A stretch of DNA of 64,000 bases from Polytrichum commune (GCA_950295325.1 OX485803.1:29760001-29824000), one strand, 5' to 3'. Positions 48,901 to 58,717 are shown, counted from the stretch's first letter. Numbers and translations: made by a program. Notes: generated from the letters alone by a model not told the origin.

Positions 48901-51684
48901 GTCTTAAAAACTCTTGTTTTGGTAGAGAGTTTTGCTCCACTCTAGACAACTTGTAGCATTTAAGGTGTGTCCAAGTGGTGCCAGGACCCCCAGTTTTTGG
49001 TGAATTGAAGTGGAGGTGTCTTGACTTTGGCCAAGAGACACTTATGTAAAAATAAACACCTTGTCAAACTTTCGAGAACATCAGTTTAGGTGCCTTCAAA
49101 AGTGTGTCATGAAATTCATTTTTACATAACTGTCTTTTGGCCAAAGTCAATTGCCTTTCCTTCATTTCACCACAATTGGGGGTCCAACACCACTTGGATG
49201 CTCACAAGTTGTCAATAGTGGGGCAAAACTCCCTACTGAAACATGAGTTTTTGAGGGACTTTAACAATAACTCTAATGACATAAGCATAACACTCAGATT
49301 CTCTTTCTTAACTTGTCTCTGCCGAGGAAGGTGTCTTACCAGAAGGTTTCTCCCAGTGGCCTCCCCATCAGGTGGTGGAGGCTCCAATAATAATTTTTGA
49401 CCTGAATGTGTCCCATCCAAAACATTATTATCGTCGATTACTCTACCAAGTCCTTCTGAATAGCTTCTACCTACAACTTGTGGCATGCTGTTATAAGATT
49501 CAGAAGAGAATGAGATTCCAATAATACTCTTCTCGTCGTCAACTAAGGGCTTCTGAGCCACCACTGTGTTCAAAATATAGCCATCTCTACGTAGACTCGG
49601 GTACGGCCCTGTCCATGACTCCCCCTTCCCAACACGCACTAGAATATCCTTTGCAGTCTTCTTCAAATTAGAAGGTATCAAAAACTCTAATACGTTCAAC
49701 CCTAGGACCTCCTCTGCATTCCACTGATAGAATTGCTCTGCTGCTCGGTTCCTGCACCCACCAACACATCCAAGAAATGTCATATGGGTTAGTCCATGCC
49801 ACCAAGTACGATTGAAATAAGCACACAAAATATATGATATAGTGTGGCCCACACTATTCAATATCAACCCGCATTGATTGTCTTGTAAACACTGGGTGGC
49901 AACCAGAGAAGGTGTCACATAACACTTGGTGCTGTATGACAAGTTACAAAGACCACTCTATTATTTGCTGTGTTCAGCTCCTGTTCAAAACTCTTCAGAA
50001 TATGAGCACCACTCGACATAGGAGAAGCAGTACAAAGAAATGATTGACTGTGATGTGGATAGGTATACTGTGTAGAATCATCCCCCTGAGTGATTTTAAA
50101 GTTCCACAAATCCCAAAATTCTGTAATCTTATACATATGGCCAGAAACTCAAAGCAGAAACGGAGCTTCTTCTCCCCAGTCAAATAGCTCTCACAGGACA
50201 TCCTCCAATCCCTTCCCGAAAAATAGTAGACACAATTTTCGCTAGGAGCAGGTGAGTCCATGTGTCTGATACTACAGGAATCTTACAACTCTCAAAATTC
50301 CTCCCTAATCTCTCTCTCTTTCACTTCTGCAAAAGCTCCTTGAAGTAACACTAATTAGAGACAACTCTTCCCATCATCTGAATTAGGGCACCATCATAAT
50401 TACCCAAAACTCCTGATTGTAAGTGGCATTGACAAAGCAAACAAAAAATCCATCACATCTCCGCCAAAGACATGAAACGTCTGACTGACAAAGTTTGTGA
50501 TTTCTAAAAACCTGTGGGAACTGGGAACTCGTACTACGAGGTTAGGGAGAAAAAGGCTGCAACTATTACCGAGGTAGGTAATCAATGAGGTGGGAGGATA
50601 GGATAAAGCTAACTCAGTCTTGAAGACTGTCGCTATCTTCCTCACCCATTTTCCTCATTCAAGTCTTCTGCGGAGTTGTGGGTTGAGTCGGACCATGCAA
50701 CCACCATATCCAACATACAACAACAATAATACCACTTGCTCCAGTCTCCACCACAACACTAGTACAAATACAGGACTCTCTCACAGGCAGGAAAGTGGCC
50801 AACTCCAAATGGAAACCTACAGACAGACAGGTAATTAACGTACTTCTCCATCTTCTCCTCCTTCAATTTTTGTTTCCGGCCAACTGTGACCATTTCAAGT
50901 TGGTCACCATCATCAAATGAGCTTCTTCGAAGAATTTGAAGGTGACCAACTTGTCGAGAAAGTGTGCCAACTGATGACCTCCACTAGATAATTGACGATA
51001 TTTCTCTCTTCTCCAACGGTGACCATTTCAAGTTGGTCAACATCAAATGAGCTTCTTGGAAGCATTTGGGGATGACCAACTTATCATCTAACCAAAAAAC
51101 CAGGACTCGCTCAAACACTGCAAAGTGGCCAACTGATGACCACACCACTAGATAAAATTAATAAAGTTGATGGCTGTATCTCTTCTCCGATAGCCGGTCA
51201 TCGTCATATGAGCTTCTTCGAATAGCTCAATCGAATTTGGGGTCACCCCAACCCGCCGCCGCCGACGACGACGACGACAACAACAACAACAACAGCCAAA
51301 TTTCAAGCGGGCAAGCCATCCTGTGACAGATAGGAGTTCTTCTGCATCATCATCATCATCATCATCATAAGTCGTCGTCGTCGTCATCCCTATCAACTTC
51401 CACATGTGCACCTGGAATTCATTCTCACAACTTCCCATCCCACATAACCCAAACCATCATTTCATTACCTCCCACATCCCACTCCCCTCAAACCACTCGC
51501 GCCCATGTCACCACTCCTCACACACAGCCTAGACTTCTCCTTACCAGCTGGTGATATTGCCACGTAGATCCGTGAGCACGTAAGGCTGGTTGAGGCTACC
51601 GCTCCTGCCGAACGATCCCCCATACGTTACAGTCCGCCCATACTGCTGCTGCGTCTGCTGCTGCTGCGGTGTCTGCAACGGCAT
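39938..51684 (-). CDS. ANR: PAS-EDR-Raf-like MAPKKK (ANR/ARK type), 17 exons, 1080 aa
   Basis: Ser/Thr kinase of the B-type Raf-like MAPKKKs. In the moss Physcomitrium the ANR/ARK protein activates SnRK2 in abscisic acid and drought signalling and is required for desiccation tolerance. Exons (minus): 51545-51684, 49340-49751, 48519-48824, 47401-47712, 46092-46532, 45374-45477, 44267-44961, 43997-44037, 43732-43800, 43410-43510, 43025-43103, 42286-42384, 42078-42146, 41805-41854, 41426-41507, 40964-41058, 39938-40085. All junctions are GT/AG; the total is exactly 1081 codons. Residues 1-20: Gln-rich. About 33-140: PAS ([28 protein letters not shown]). About 333-590: EDR1 domain ([49 protein letters not shown]). 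About 590-785: disordered Pro/Ser linker. About 790-1055: kinase with GQGSYGKV, Lys822, HRD Asp918, DFG Asp936, activation loop Ser952-Ser953, APE 961-963. All catalytic residues present. Exon 3 is the least certain. Confidence 0.93.
40206..40565 (-). mobile_element. MITE family A, full copy A5, in kinase intron 16
   Basis: 360 bp with 18-bp terminal inverted repeats TGTGGGTGTTATTTGGTT (40206-40223) and AACCAAATAGCACCCACA (40548-40565), one mismatch. The interior matches A2, A7 and A8 in reverse orientation. No clear target-site duplication is visible. Located wholly within the intron 40086-40963. Confidence 0.8.
45552..45972. repeat. Tandem pair, 248-bp period, in kinase intron 5
   Basis: CCCACAGTATTATCCCCAAT at 45674 and 45922; TTTAATATTGTGAG or TTAAATATTGTGAG and GATGTGGAAAT or GGTGTGGAAAT keep the same spacing. 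Lies in the intron 45478-46091. Confidence 0.85.
46990..47185 (+). mobile_element. MITE family A, partial copy A6, in kinase intron 4
   Basis: CTTAACCGGACCTCTATATT, TGAGTGGCGGGTGG, GGACACCAGAAAGGCATCAT, GTGTTTAGAAGAGATTGGAC and CTATAGTCAACATAATC follow the family consensus in plus orientation. Right terminal repeat lost. Confidence 0.6.
48165..48306. mobile_element. 142-bp TIR element in kinase intron 3, with a diverged second copy beside it
   Basis: Perfect 19-bp inverted ends AGGGTGGGTGCCTACTACA (48165-48183) and its complement (48288-48306). From about 48336 a related sequence repeats GGGTGCCTA, CATGGCAAGGTCA..AATTAC and ends near the GTACCC at 48440, a decayed second copy. Both lie within the intron 47713-48518. 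Confidence 0.7.
48883..49275. mobile_element. Long foldback element in kinase intron 2
   Basis: Arms 48883-49053 and 49118-49275 are inverted copies of each other (about 160 bp each, roughly 75-80% alike by eye), separated by a 64-bp loop. Anchors: TAGAGTTAT / ATAACTCTA at the outer ends, AGTTTTGC.CCACT, GACAACTTGT, CCAAGTGGTG, TTGACTTTGGCCAA, TTATGTAAAAAT at the inner ends. Unspliced RNA would form a long hairpin. Entirely within the intron 48825-49339. Confidence 0.8.
49835..49950. repeat. Dispersed repeat shared with the 57-58 kb array, kinase intron 1
   Basis: ATTGTCTTGTAAACACTGGG, GTGGCAACCAGAGAAGG, CACTTGGTGCTGTATGACAA match 58395-58470 in order. A reverse-orientation relative occurs near 57180-57235. 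Confidence 0.6.
50790..51260. repeat. Tandem triplication in kinase intron 1
   Basis: GAGCTTCTT at about 50921, 51050 and 51209. The unit also contains CATTTCAAGTTGGTCA .. TGACCAACTT (an inverted repeat), AGTGGCCAACTGATGACC and CCACTAGATAA. Period about 129-159 bp. Confidence 0.75.
51262..51375. repeat. Trinucleotide repeats in kinase intron 1
   Basis: CGC/CGA/ACA tract at 51262-51296, (ATC)n at 51342-51369 and GTCGTC at 51370-51385. The ORFs seen through them are artefacts of low complexity. Confidence 0.85.
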
Positions 51685-52530
51685 GGCTCCCCTCCCCCCC
51701 TCCTCCCTCCCTCCGTTTCTACTGAAACCTCAAAGCCACGATGACTCTCTCTTTCCCTCAAGCTCTGCTCTCTTCTTCTTCTGGTCTGTTGTGGTCTGCT
51801 GTGTGAGTTCCCTCCCTCCTGCTGTTCCTGCCCCTGCTGCCACCGCACAATAGTGCGAGAACTGTGGCAAGCAATCAGCTCCGATCCTCGCGGACACCGC
51901 CAAGCTCATCCCTGCCTAGGAGCTCCCCTCTTGCTTGCGCAGAATCTTTGGACCATCAACAAGTTGCCGATGAGGGCGGTGATGATGACGTTGCGGTGGT
52001 GTCTGGTTTGGTATGTACGTGGGTAGTGTAAGCTACATAAAGATAGTTAGTGTTGTGGCGATGGCGAGAGTCAGTGAGTGAGTCAGTGAGTCAGTGAGTA
52101 GCAGATGATGGTGAAAATGATGATGTTGATGGTGGTGGTGATGATGTTGAAAAAGTGTTTGGGAGTAGTAGCGATGGTGGTGGGAAAGAGGGTGGTGTGA
52201 TTTGGTTCGAGGGAAGGGAAGGCTTGTTGCTCGCTCGCTCGCTGGCTGGCTTTGCTTTGCTTTGCTTTGCTTTGCTTTGCGAACCTTTTGCCTGCCTTCC
52301 TTGTGTAGACCAGTGAAGTGTACTGCCTGGCCTAGCTACTCCCCTCTCTACTCCTCAGCCCAGGTGCCACGACCCCCCCCACCATGGGGCCCACCCCCTT
52401 TCTGGGGGCCCACCAATGCCTACTACTAACTTGAATAGTTAGTAGCCCCTCCCCCTCCCTTTCCCTTTCCCTTCCCCTCCCCTTCCCTTTCCCTTTCCCT
52501 CGCCTTGCCTTGCCTAGCTAATGCCCTTGC
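51685..52530 (-). promoter_or_regulatory. Upstream region of the ANR-type kinase
   Basis: Directly upstream of the start codon the coding strand is GGAGGGAGG-rich, then GAGAGAG/CAGCAG-containing leader-like sequence. An ABRE-core-like ACGTGGG lies at 52017-52023 (plus strand), 335 nt upstream of the ATG. Simple repeats follow: GAGTCAGT units at 52075-52100, (TTTGC)6 at 52251-52280, CCCTTT runs at 52455-52500. A start site cannot be assigned. Confidence 0.4.
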
Positions 52531-52752
52531 TGGCTCCGCTTGCTTCCCTTCCACCACCCGACGAGGTCCCCTTCCGCTCATTATCCAGGGGCCAGGTCAT
52601 GTGCCTTTGCCACGAAGCCCCGGGGCTGGCTGGTCCACGGGCCGGCCCGCGTCTCGAACGAGGTCCCAAACAGGAGTCCACGGCCACCTAGGCTAGGCTA
52701 GGCTGGATTCGGTGCATGGCAACTACACTGATTATCCCATTTGCATGGTGGT

Positions 52753-53373
52753 TTAGTGCATGTTCCTTATTTGGAGTCACGGAATGCAGTAATAAATACA
52801 TCCGATAAGCAACACATTGTTCAATCTTTTTACTAATCAATAACAAAGTGTTACTCAAGGGTTTTACTAGCCAAAGTTTGATAGGTTGGTCAGACGTGGC
52901 AGAACAGAGAGATAGATAGAAACTCCAACCCCTTTCAAGCAAGGGGCCGGCGTGAATAAAGTGTCCGTTCGTAATGCCAATGACCCGATGCCCACTGGAC
53001 AAGGGGACATTGGGACAAATACTACTCTCCCCTTTCGAGGATGGACACTATAGTGACACACTATACAAGTTCCTAGCTAGCCACTAGTGCCTTGAAGATA
53101 CCGGACATGGTATCCCCCCCAAAGGACTTTGAGGTACCCATACAACAAGGTCCAAGGACCCCCCACCATAGTTGGGTGGACTAAGGTGGTGAGCACCACG
53201 CCGGCATGGGGAATAGAACCCACAACCTCCTCATTGGGGGTCATGAGCCCTAACCACCAAGCCAAGGCCCGTGGTGCCTTGGCAGAACACAAATGACTTT
53301 GCTTGGTAACATATTAACATTTCTCATTGAATTGTTGTAGCATTGTGTAACTCTAAATAATAACACGCGCTAA
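52753..53373. mobile_element. MITE family D, copy D2, split by a SINE
   Basis: The left end TTAGTGCATGTTCC..TTTGGAGTCAC..AATGCAGTAATA and the right end ATTGTTGTAGCATTGTGTAA..TAACACGCGCTAA are inverted relatives of each other and of D1 ends. SINE S1 copy 2 sits between them (52897-53289). Without it the element is about 230 bp, close to D1. Confidence 0.55.
52897..53289 (-). mobile_element. tRNA-derived SINE (family S1), copy 2
   Basis: Body 52907-53279 flanked by TGGCAGAACA at 52897-52906 and 53280-53289. Same A-box (CTTGGCTTGGTGGTTAGGGC) and B-box (GGTTCTATTCCC) on the minus strand and the same 3' TTTCTATCTATCTCTCTC tail type. Near-identity to copy 1 over some 360 bp indicates recent activity. 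Confidence 0.9.
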
Positions 53374-54135
53374 CTGGGATAGTTAGTGTACTTGTTATGT
53401 TAGGTTATACATCTAACTAAGTTGGGTGGTATTTGGTTGTGTTGGTGTGGTGTTAAAACGGGTGTGCCCCGTCACAAAGCCTTGCAGGTTGCTTCATTGT
53501 TTGTTTCTCCAAGGAGGTCTTGAAACAAAGTCCACGGCGACCTATTAGGATGTGTGTTTGGTTTAAGGTGAGTTAACCATCCCCTGAACATTTGATCTCC
53601 CTAGTTGGTTTTGGTGTGCCCTTTCAACCCATCATCATCCAGGCCCCAATTTGTATGTCCAACGACAACATCTTGAACAAGGTTTTGAACAAAGTCAACG
53701 GTCACCTAGGATGGATTTGGTTCATGGCAAATACACTAAACATGTGTGATTTAGTTGTGATTGATAAGGCCCCAGTGAAGGGGTTTTATGTGAGTAAGGA
53801 CCCCACGTGAGGGCGGCGCCTAAGGAGTGGCATGTATTTGTGGAAGGTTACGGCCCATGGACCGTATTGCATATGAACCCATGGCATGGATGTCACCTGT
53901 CATATTGAAGAGGCAATATACAATATTGATGTTGTTGTGCTTAAAGTGTCATCACGGTCCACAATGGGGCAATTACACAGTGTAAGGTGTAGAGGGAAAT
54001 TCGTGGCATGGCTTTATGTTTTGGTGTGCCCACTAAATTGCTCATCATGTAGGGCCCAATTCATGTGCCATGCTACAAAGCCTTGCTTGTTATTATATTG
54101 CATGCATCTTGAATGAGGTCTTGAACAAAGTCCCC

Positions 54136-55167
54136 CCCCCCTCTTGATTTGGTGGTTCTCTAGAGGCCAAGTTTCTTGTCTGAGGATTTGAGATTGTCCA
54201 ACAAACTTGACATCCAAAGAATTCCCTTAGAAACAAATGTTGTTATGTAGGCAACCATGTTGTTTTCTCATCTATGCTTGAAATTCTCTACTAGAGAAGT
54301 CTTGACTATATTATAAACCACATCCAGTGAAGAACCCACTTCATAGCCAATCATATTGCTCCATTCCCCTAAAATCCTTGAGTGGTGCACTTATTCATTT
54401 TGATCTAAACTGACCCTTCATCAAGATCCTTACAACGCATGATGGTTCCCCGGTCCACTAGCGCTCCGCCAAGGTCCCTTAAAAACGGCCCATAATCCAC
54501 ATCCAAACCATATTTTGAGTTTATCCCAAGTCCACCGATACACCATCCATATTAGTGCCCCCCCCCCCCCCCCCCAATCCTAACCTCAAAAGAAGGCTCC
54601 TCACTCAAGTTGCCAAATGTCATCGTATTGATGCCCCCATTGGCTTTGTCAACCTATCCCACCTCATGTCTCAACCCATGTCCCAGCCCACGTCCCCATA
54701 TCACCACATATCAACTTATTATTTGGCAACCATTGAGCCTCTATCCACTTGATTACTCCTCAATCCCAAAAATTTATCCACCCATGTTTGTATGGCCCCC
54801 ATTAGAGTGACTCCCTAACCCATTCGCCTTGTCGGTCTGTCCCACCACCGCATCACGAGTCAGCCATGTCCCCAAATGGAGCAGTGAGGTCTCAATCCAC
54901 GTCCCAAGCCATAACACAACTCCCAAGTCTACCCCACATATGGCCCATCACCATGCCAACCATGACATATGCATCCCATTATGGGTCAACTTCTTAAGTG
55001 ATTGCTAAATGATAAAATAGTTGGGTACCTACCATTGTATTTTGATGCCAACTGGGTCTAGGTAATGAAATGTGTCTTGGTTGAAAGAAGATATGAGGAT
55101 ATTTTGATATCAACTGGGTCTAAGTTATACAAAACGTGATGACCACTTACTACGCCAAATTGCACAA
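54136..55167. other. Stretch without supportable gene
   Basis: Poly-C runs at about 54131-54140 and 54558-54576. CCC/ACC-rich text near 54600-54960 (CCCATTGGCTTTGTCAACC, CATGTCCCAGCCCACGTCC) is a diverged relative of the 350-bp repeat at 57.3-58.3 kb. Isolated short frames only. Confidence 0.5.
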
Positions 55168-55378
55168 ATACCACACTATTTTATTTTTTTGAGAGAGAAG
55201 GCCAACAGGCTAGTGCCAAAGCACATGAGGCAGTTCACCACATGGCAAGTTTTCCGTCAAGTAGAGAGGAGATTTCACAGCCATGATTCGAACCGTCAAC
55301 CTTTTCCTTGAGATTTGGGTATCTCTCCACCATCATCCGGTAGTTTAAGGTCATCTCGGACCATTATACCACACTATT
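55168..55378 (-). mobile_element. Short tRNA-derived SINE (family S2) with 13-bp TSD
   Basis: ATACCACACTATT at 55168-55180 and 55366-55378 flanks a 185-bp body. On the minus strand: A box TGGTATAATGG (55371-55361), B box GGTTCGAATCA (55294-55284), and an A-rich tail (TCTCTCTCAAAAAAATAA) at the 3' end. Size and boxes resemble Au-type plant SINEs. The A box partly overlaps the apparent target duplication. Confidence 0.8.
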
Positions 55379-55548
55379 GTATTGCCTCGAGATTTGGGCC
55401 AGGTGTGATTAAATTCTATAAAATTCTATAAAATAGAATGTCAATTTTATGATGTCTTGAACCTAGTATTGATTTGAATGCATGATATTAAAACCTTGAT
55501 ACTGATCACATGCAATCGTGAACCATGCTACATTGATGTGTGCAATTA

Positions 55549-56100
55549 GGGCCGGTTTACACCATGGACCATGAAGTCGGACCATGGAAGATGGCCTTTT
55601 TTCATGGTCTAACTTCATGGTCTGATTTCTCAAAGAATCGATTTACAAAGCTTTTGGGCTCCTCACTAGGTGTAAACCAAATGTGGACCAAGAGGAATGA
55701 CCATGCACCATAAAGTGAATCTGATGTTTTTTTAATATGCATGCCAAAAAAAAAAGGCAATTTTGAAGTTTGATAATTCTCTTGTCTTCTCTTGTTGTCA
55801 TCTTCTCTTCCCCAAACAAAATTCCATTAAATTTTTACTATAACAATATTTCTTTGCAATGGACCCATGTCTTTTTCTACCATAGCATCTCTTTTGCCTC
55901 TCCCACCGCAAAATCTCATTGGACCGTGTCACTGGACAATGTAGGCCTTAAAACATGTCTTTTGGGGATCTCGAACTCCATGGTCACTCTAACATTTTTC
56001 CTTGGTGTAAACCAATGTGGTTTTGGGACAAGTTCAACAACTAATCACATATTTTCCAGGGCCTTGTGGCGACTTCATGGTCCATGGTGTAAACAACCCC
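55549..56100. mobile_element. TIR element family B, full copy B1 (552 bp)
   Basis: Terminal inverted repeats of about 31 bp sharing GTTTACACCATGGACCATGA and AAGTCG; outermost bases are GGGCCG at the left and GGGGTT at the right (reverse complement). A subterminal CATGGTC.AACTTCATGGTC repeat is also present. A TTA before the left end suggests a TWA target site (PIF/Harbinger-like) but the right flank reads GTA, so superfamily is unsure. No transposase is encoded. Confidence 0.8.
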
Positions 56101-56399
56101 GTAGATTGCCTTTGCAAATAGGTTGTTTTTTTACCCATTCAAATTACCTTGGGTCAAAATCACATCCCAAAAACTTATAACTTTATTTATCAATCTATAT
56201 GGCAACCACAATAAACAAAACAAGAAAAATAAAATAATCATGTACTATGTTAATGTGGTAATAAATACTCAAAATATTGTGGAATGTTAATGAAATAGCA
56301 TGGGCAACCTACTTGCACTTTTAAGCGTAGTGAACCTAATTGCATGGGTTCACTATATATGTGCAATATGATTCACATTGCAACATGGTTCACTACACT
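56101..56399. other. Short AT-rich spacer
   Basis: Nothing recognisable apart from the right part of a frame that begins within element B1. Confidence 0.4.
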
Positions 56400-56776
56400 A
56401 GTAGATGGGTCTTAAGTGGCTTGTTTCCTTAATCAAACTTCTATAATTGATTGGTATGTGGTTTGGTGAGGATCAAATAGCAAACATCATGAAGACACAT
56501 GCTTAGAAGAGATTGGACTACATCTTCAAATATTAATAACTACTCTAGGCTCGATAGTGAACACAATTGGGAGGACCTATGTATTCAATTAAGAAATCAA
56601 CAAACATGTACTTTCGATTATCATAAGTAGATCAAGGGAGGTCCACTTTCCAATCCAATTTTTGCATATGTTTCATCTTATATTTGCTATTGCAACACGA
56701 GTTTTGTTGTGTAAATCTAATCGGTAGAAGTTGGAGACTGTGAAAAACGAACCAAATAGCACCCACAATATACACC
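56400..56776 (+). mobile_element. MITE family A, copy A7
   Basis: Near full length: GGGTCTTAAGTGGC at the left end and CCAAATAGCACCCACA at the right, with every interior block of the family (GTGAGGATCAAATAGCAAAC, GAAGACACATG, AGAGATTGGACTACATC, CACAATTGGGAGGACCTATG, GTTTTGTTGTGTAAATCTAA). The left terminus has diverged from the right. Confidence 0.75.
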
Positions 56777-57299
56777 TGGGTTGTATATTGTAGCCTTCAA
56801 TGGGGCTCCTACCAATAGTTGTCTTCGTTGATGGAAGGGATGACCAACTTGGCTTGGAAGGTGTGACCTTCCAAAGTATTGTAGGCCAAAGTGTAGGAAC
56901 ATGGTGACATAACATTATTATGGATATGAATAATGTTATGGACATCTGACCTAGAAAATTCAAAAGTTTTCTCAAGCCTATACTAACAACCCTTGAAAAA
57001 AAATGCTCATATTATGAAGTGATGACAATTTAATAACAATCGTGATTCCACATTTTTTTCGTAAGTGATCTAAGGTCAAGTCAAACCAACTTCCATTTTT
57101 TTAACCACACTAAACATCTTAGTTGATGTCGCATTACAATTGGTGTGCAACGATTACAGAGATGGTGTTTGTGACTTCTCATGTAGCACCAAATGTTATG
57201 TGACACCCACTTTAGTTGCCACCCATTGGTTGTAATATAAGAAACATGGGTTGATGGTGAATAAGGTGGGCCACATTAAATCAAATGTTTAGTGTAATT
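56777..57299. other. Stretch without supportable gene
   Basis: Contains CACCCACTTTAGTTGCCACC near 57208, an inverted relative of the repeat at 58395-58470. Otherwise featureless. Confidence 0.4.
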
Positions 57300-58330
57300 A
57301 ATTTTAAACATGACCTGCATGTAGGGTATCATGACATCAAAAGTTTATTTCCTCCACCTTCAGTGCCAGTTTATTGGTTCCCAATTTAATCGAATGTATG
57401 GTCATGTGAGATCCCATTGGCCTTGTCATCGTGGCCCACCACCAAACCACATCCCAAGTCGGGCATGTATGCTTGAAACATGATGTCTTCCTCTTGCGTT
57501 GAGGGTCTCACCAATCTCGTCAAGGTAAATGGGGTCTAGTAAAAAACAAGTCATCCTATTTCTATGATTAATTTATTTCTATTGGGTCCCACTAGAGCAA
57601 GCTAAAGTTTACGATGGTGAATTTAGAGGCAATCGGGTAAGAAAAATAATATAGATGTGTGGAGGATACATTTGATCGTCTTTTCACCTTATGTAAGATT
57701 GGTGGGGCTTGACTCAAATAAAGCAAGGCATCTAACCTTTGACGGCAATATGGGTCCCATTGGCCTTTGTTAGCATAGGCCACCACCATACCAAATGTTG
57801 AACCACATCTCAAATTGAGCAAGTCACCTTGAAAAACATATGTCTTACTTTTTGAGATGAGGCTCCACCACTCTCACCGAGGCAAGGCTTCTAGTCAAAA
57901 CATGCGCCTATGGATTTGTGGTTTAATTCATCCCTATTAGATCCCACTGAATTAAACCATTGTCTTTGCTTTAGTTATGCAAAGAAATAAACTAAAACAA
58001 AGTGATTTATGTGTGTATAATGCATGGATCATGTTTTCACCTTATGTGAGATTGGTGAGGCCCAACTCAAACATCAAGACATTTGGCCCTAGCTAATGAC
58101 AAGTGTCCCGTTGGCTTTGTCAATGTGGGGCACCGCCAAACCACATCCTAAACCATACACCCAACAAGTTTGACATGGTTAATTCATCCACATTGGATAA
58201 TATTGGAATAATTTGGAGTCTATGATGCTAGTTTTAATGGGAATGTACTAAATAAAGCACTATTTGTTTGTGTGATATATTTAGTTGTATTTCAACTAAT
58301 GGTGAGATTGGTGGGGGCCAACTCAACAAG
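57300..58330 (+). repeat. About three tandem units of ~350 bp
   Basis: CCCATTGGCCTTGTCA..GGCCCACCACCAAACCACATCC begins near 57412, 57755 and 58107; TTTTCACCTTATGTAAGATTGGTGG at 57681 and 58033, with a variant near 58293. A fourth, detached unit is near 59080. Also present: CCATCCCTATT(A/G)G..CCCACT text in each unit. No coding sense. Confidence 0.75.
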
Positions 58331-58717
58331 CAAGACATCTCCACATAACATCCAAGTTAATGTCACCCACACTATATATCATCCGATCCACATGAATTGT
58401 CTTGCAATCAACATGTGGCAACTAGAGAGGGTGGCACATGTCACTTGGTGCTACATGACAAGTCACAAAAACCACATTTGCGTTCTTCAACGAAATCAAC
58501 GTGTTTGCTTCCTGGTGAATCATGTTTAGTGGACGTTGACAAATACTATAATCAATACGGAATGTTGCTAGCAATCAATTTGAATATGCAATTTGCAACA
58601 TGGACCGAGTTCTATAAAAAAAACCAAACATTAAGTGTAGCTAAAACAATGTTATGCACTACAAATAATCGACACATCATAACAATTTTAAGACCACGCT
58701 AAACTATGCAGATCTTG

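Larger units (their letters stand above)
52555..54135 (+). repeat. Dispersed repeat, four local copies
   Basis: The text order CCAGGCCCC/GGGCCCAATTCATGTGCC, ACAAAGCCTTGC, CATCTTGAACGAGGTC, AACAAAGTCCACGG, CACCTAGGATGGATTTGGTT, CATGGCAA.TACACT recurs in part or whole at about 52575-52735, 53465-53560, 53620-53745 and 54015-54135. No coding sense was found. Most of 52530-54500 is composed of it plus SINE S1 and MITE D2. Confidence 0.65.

Noticed and set aside
51148-51438. 96-codon minus-strand frame with poly-Asp and poly-Arg runs
   Set aside because: Trinucleotide repeats within kinase intron 1; no conserved domain.
51627-51848. 73-codon frame overlapping the kinase start, considered as an upstream ORF
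   Set aside because: It begins at GTG, not ATG, and is low-complexity Arg/Gln/Ser/Gly; the kinase start at 51684 is in another frame.
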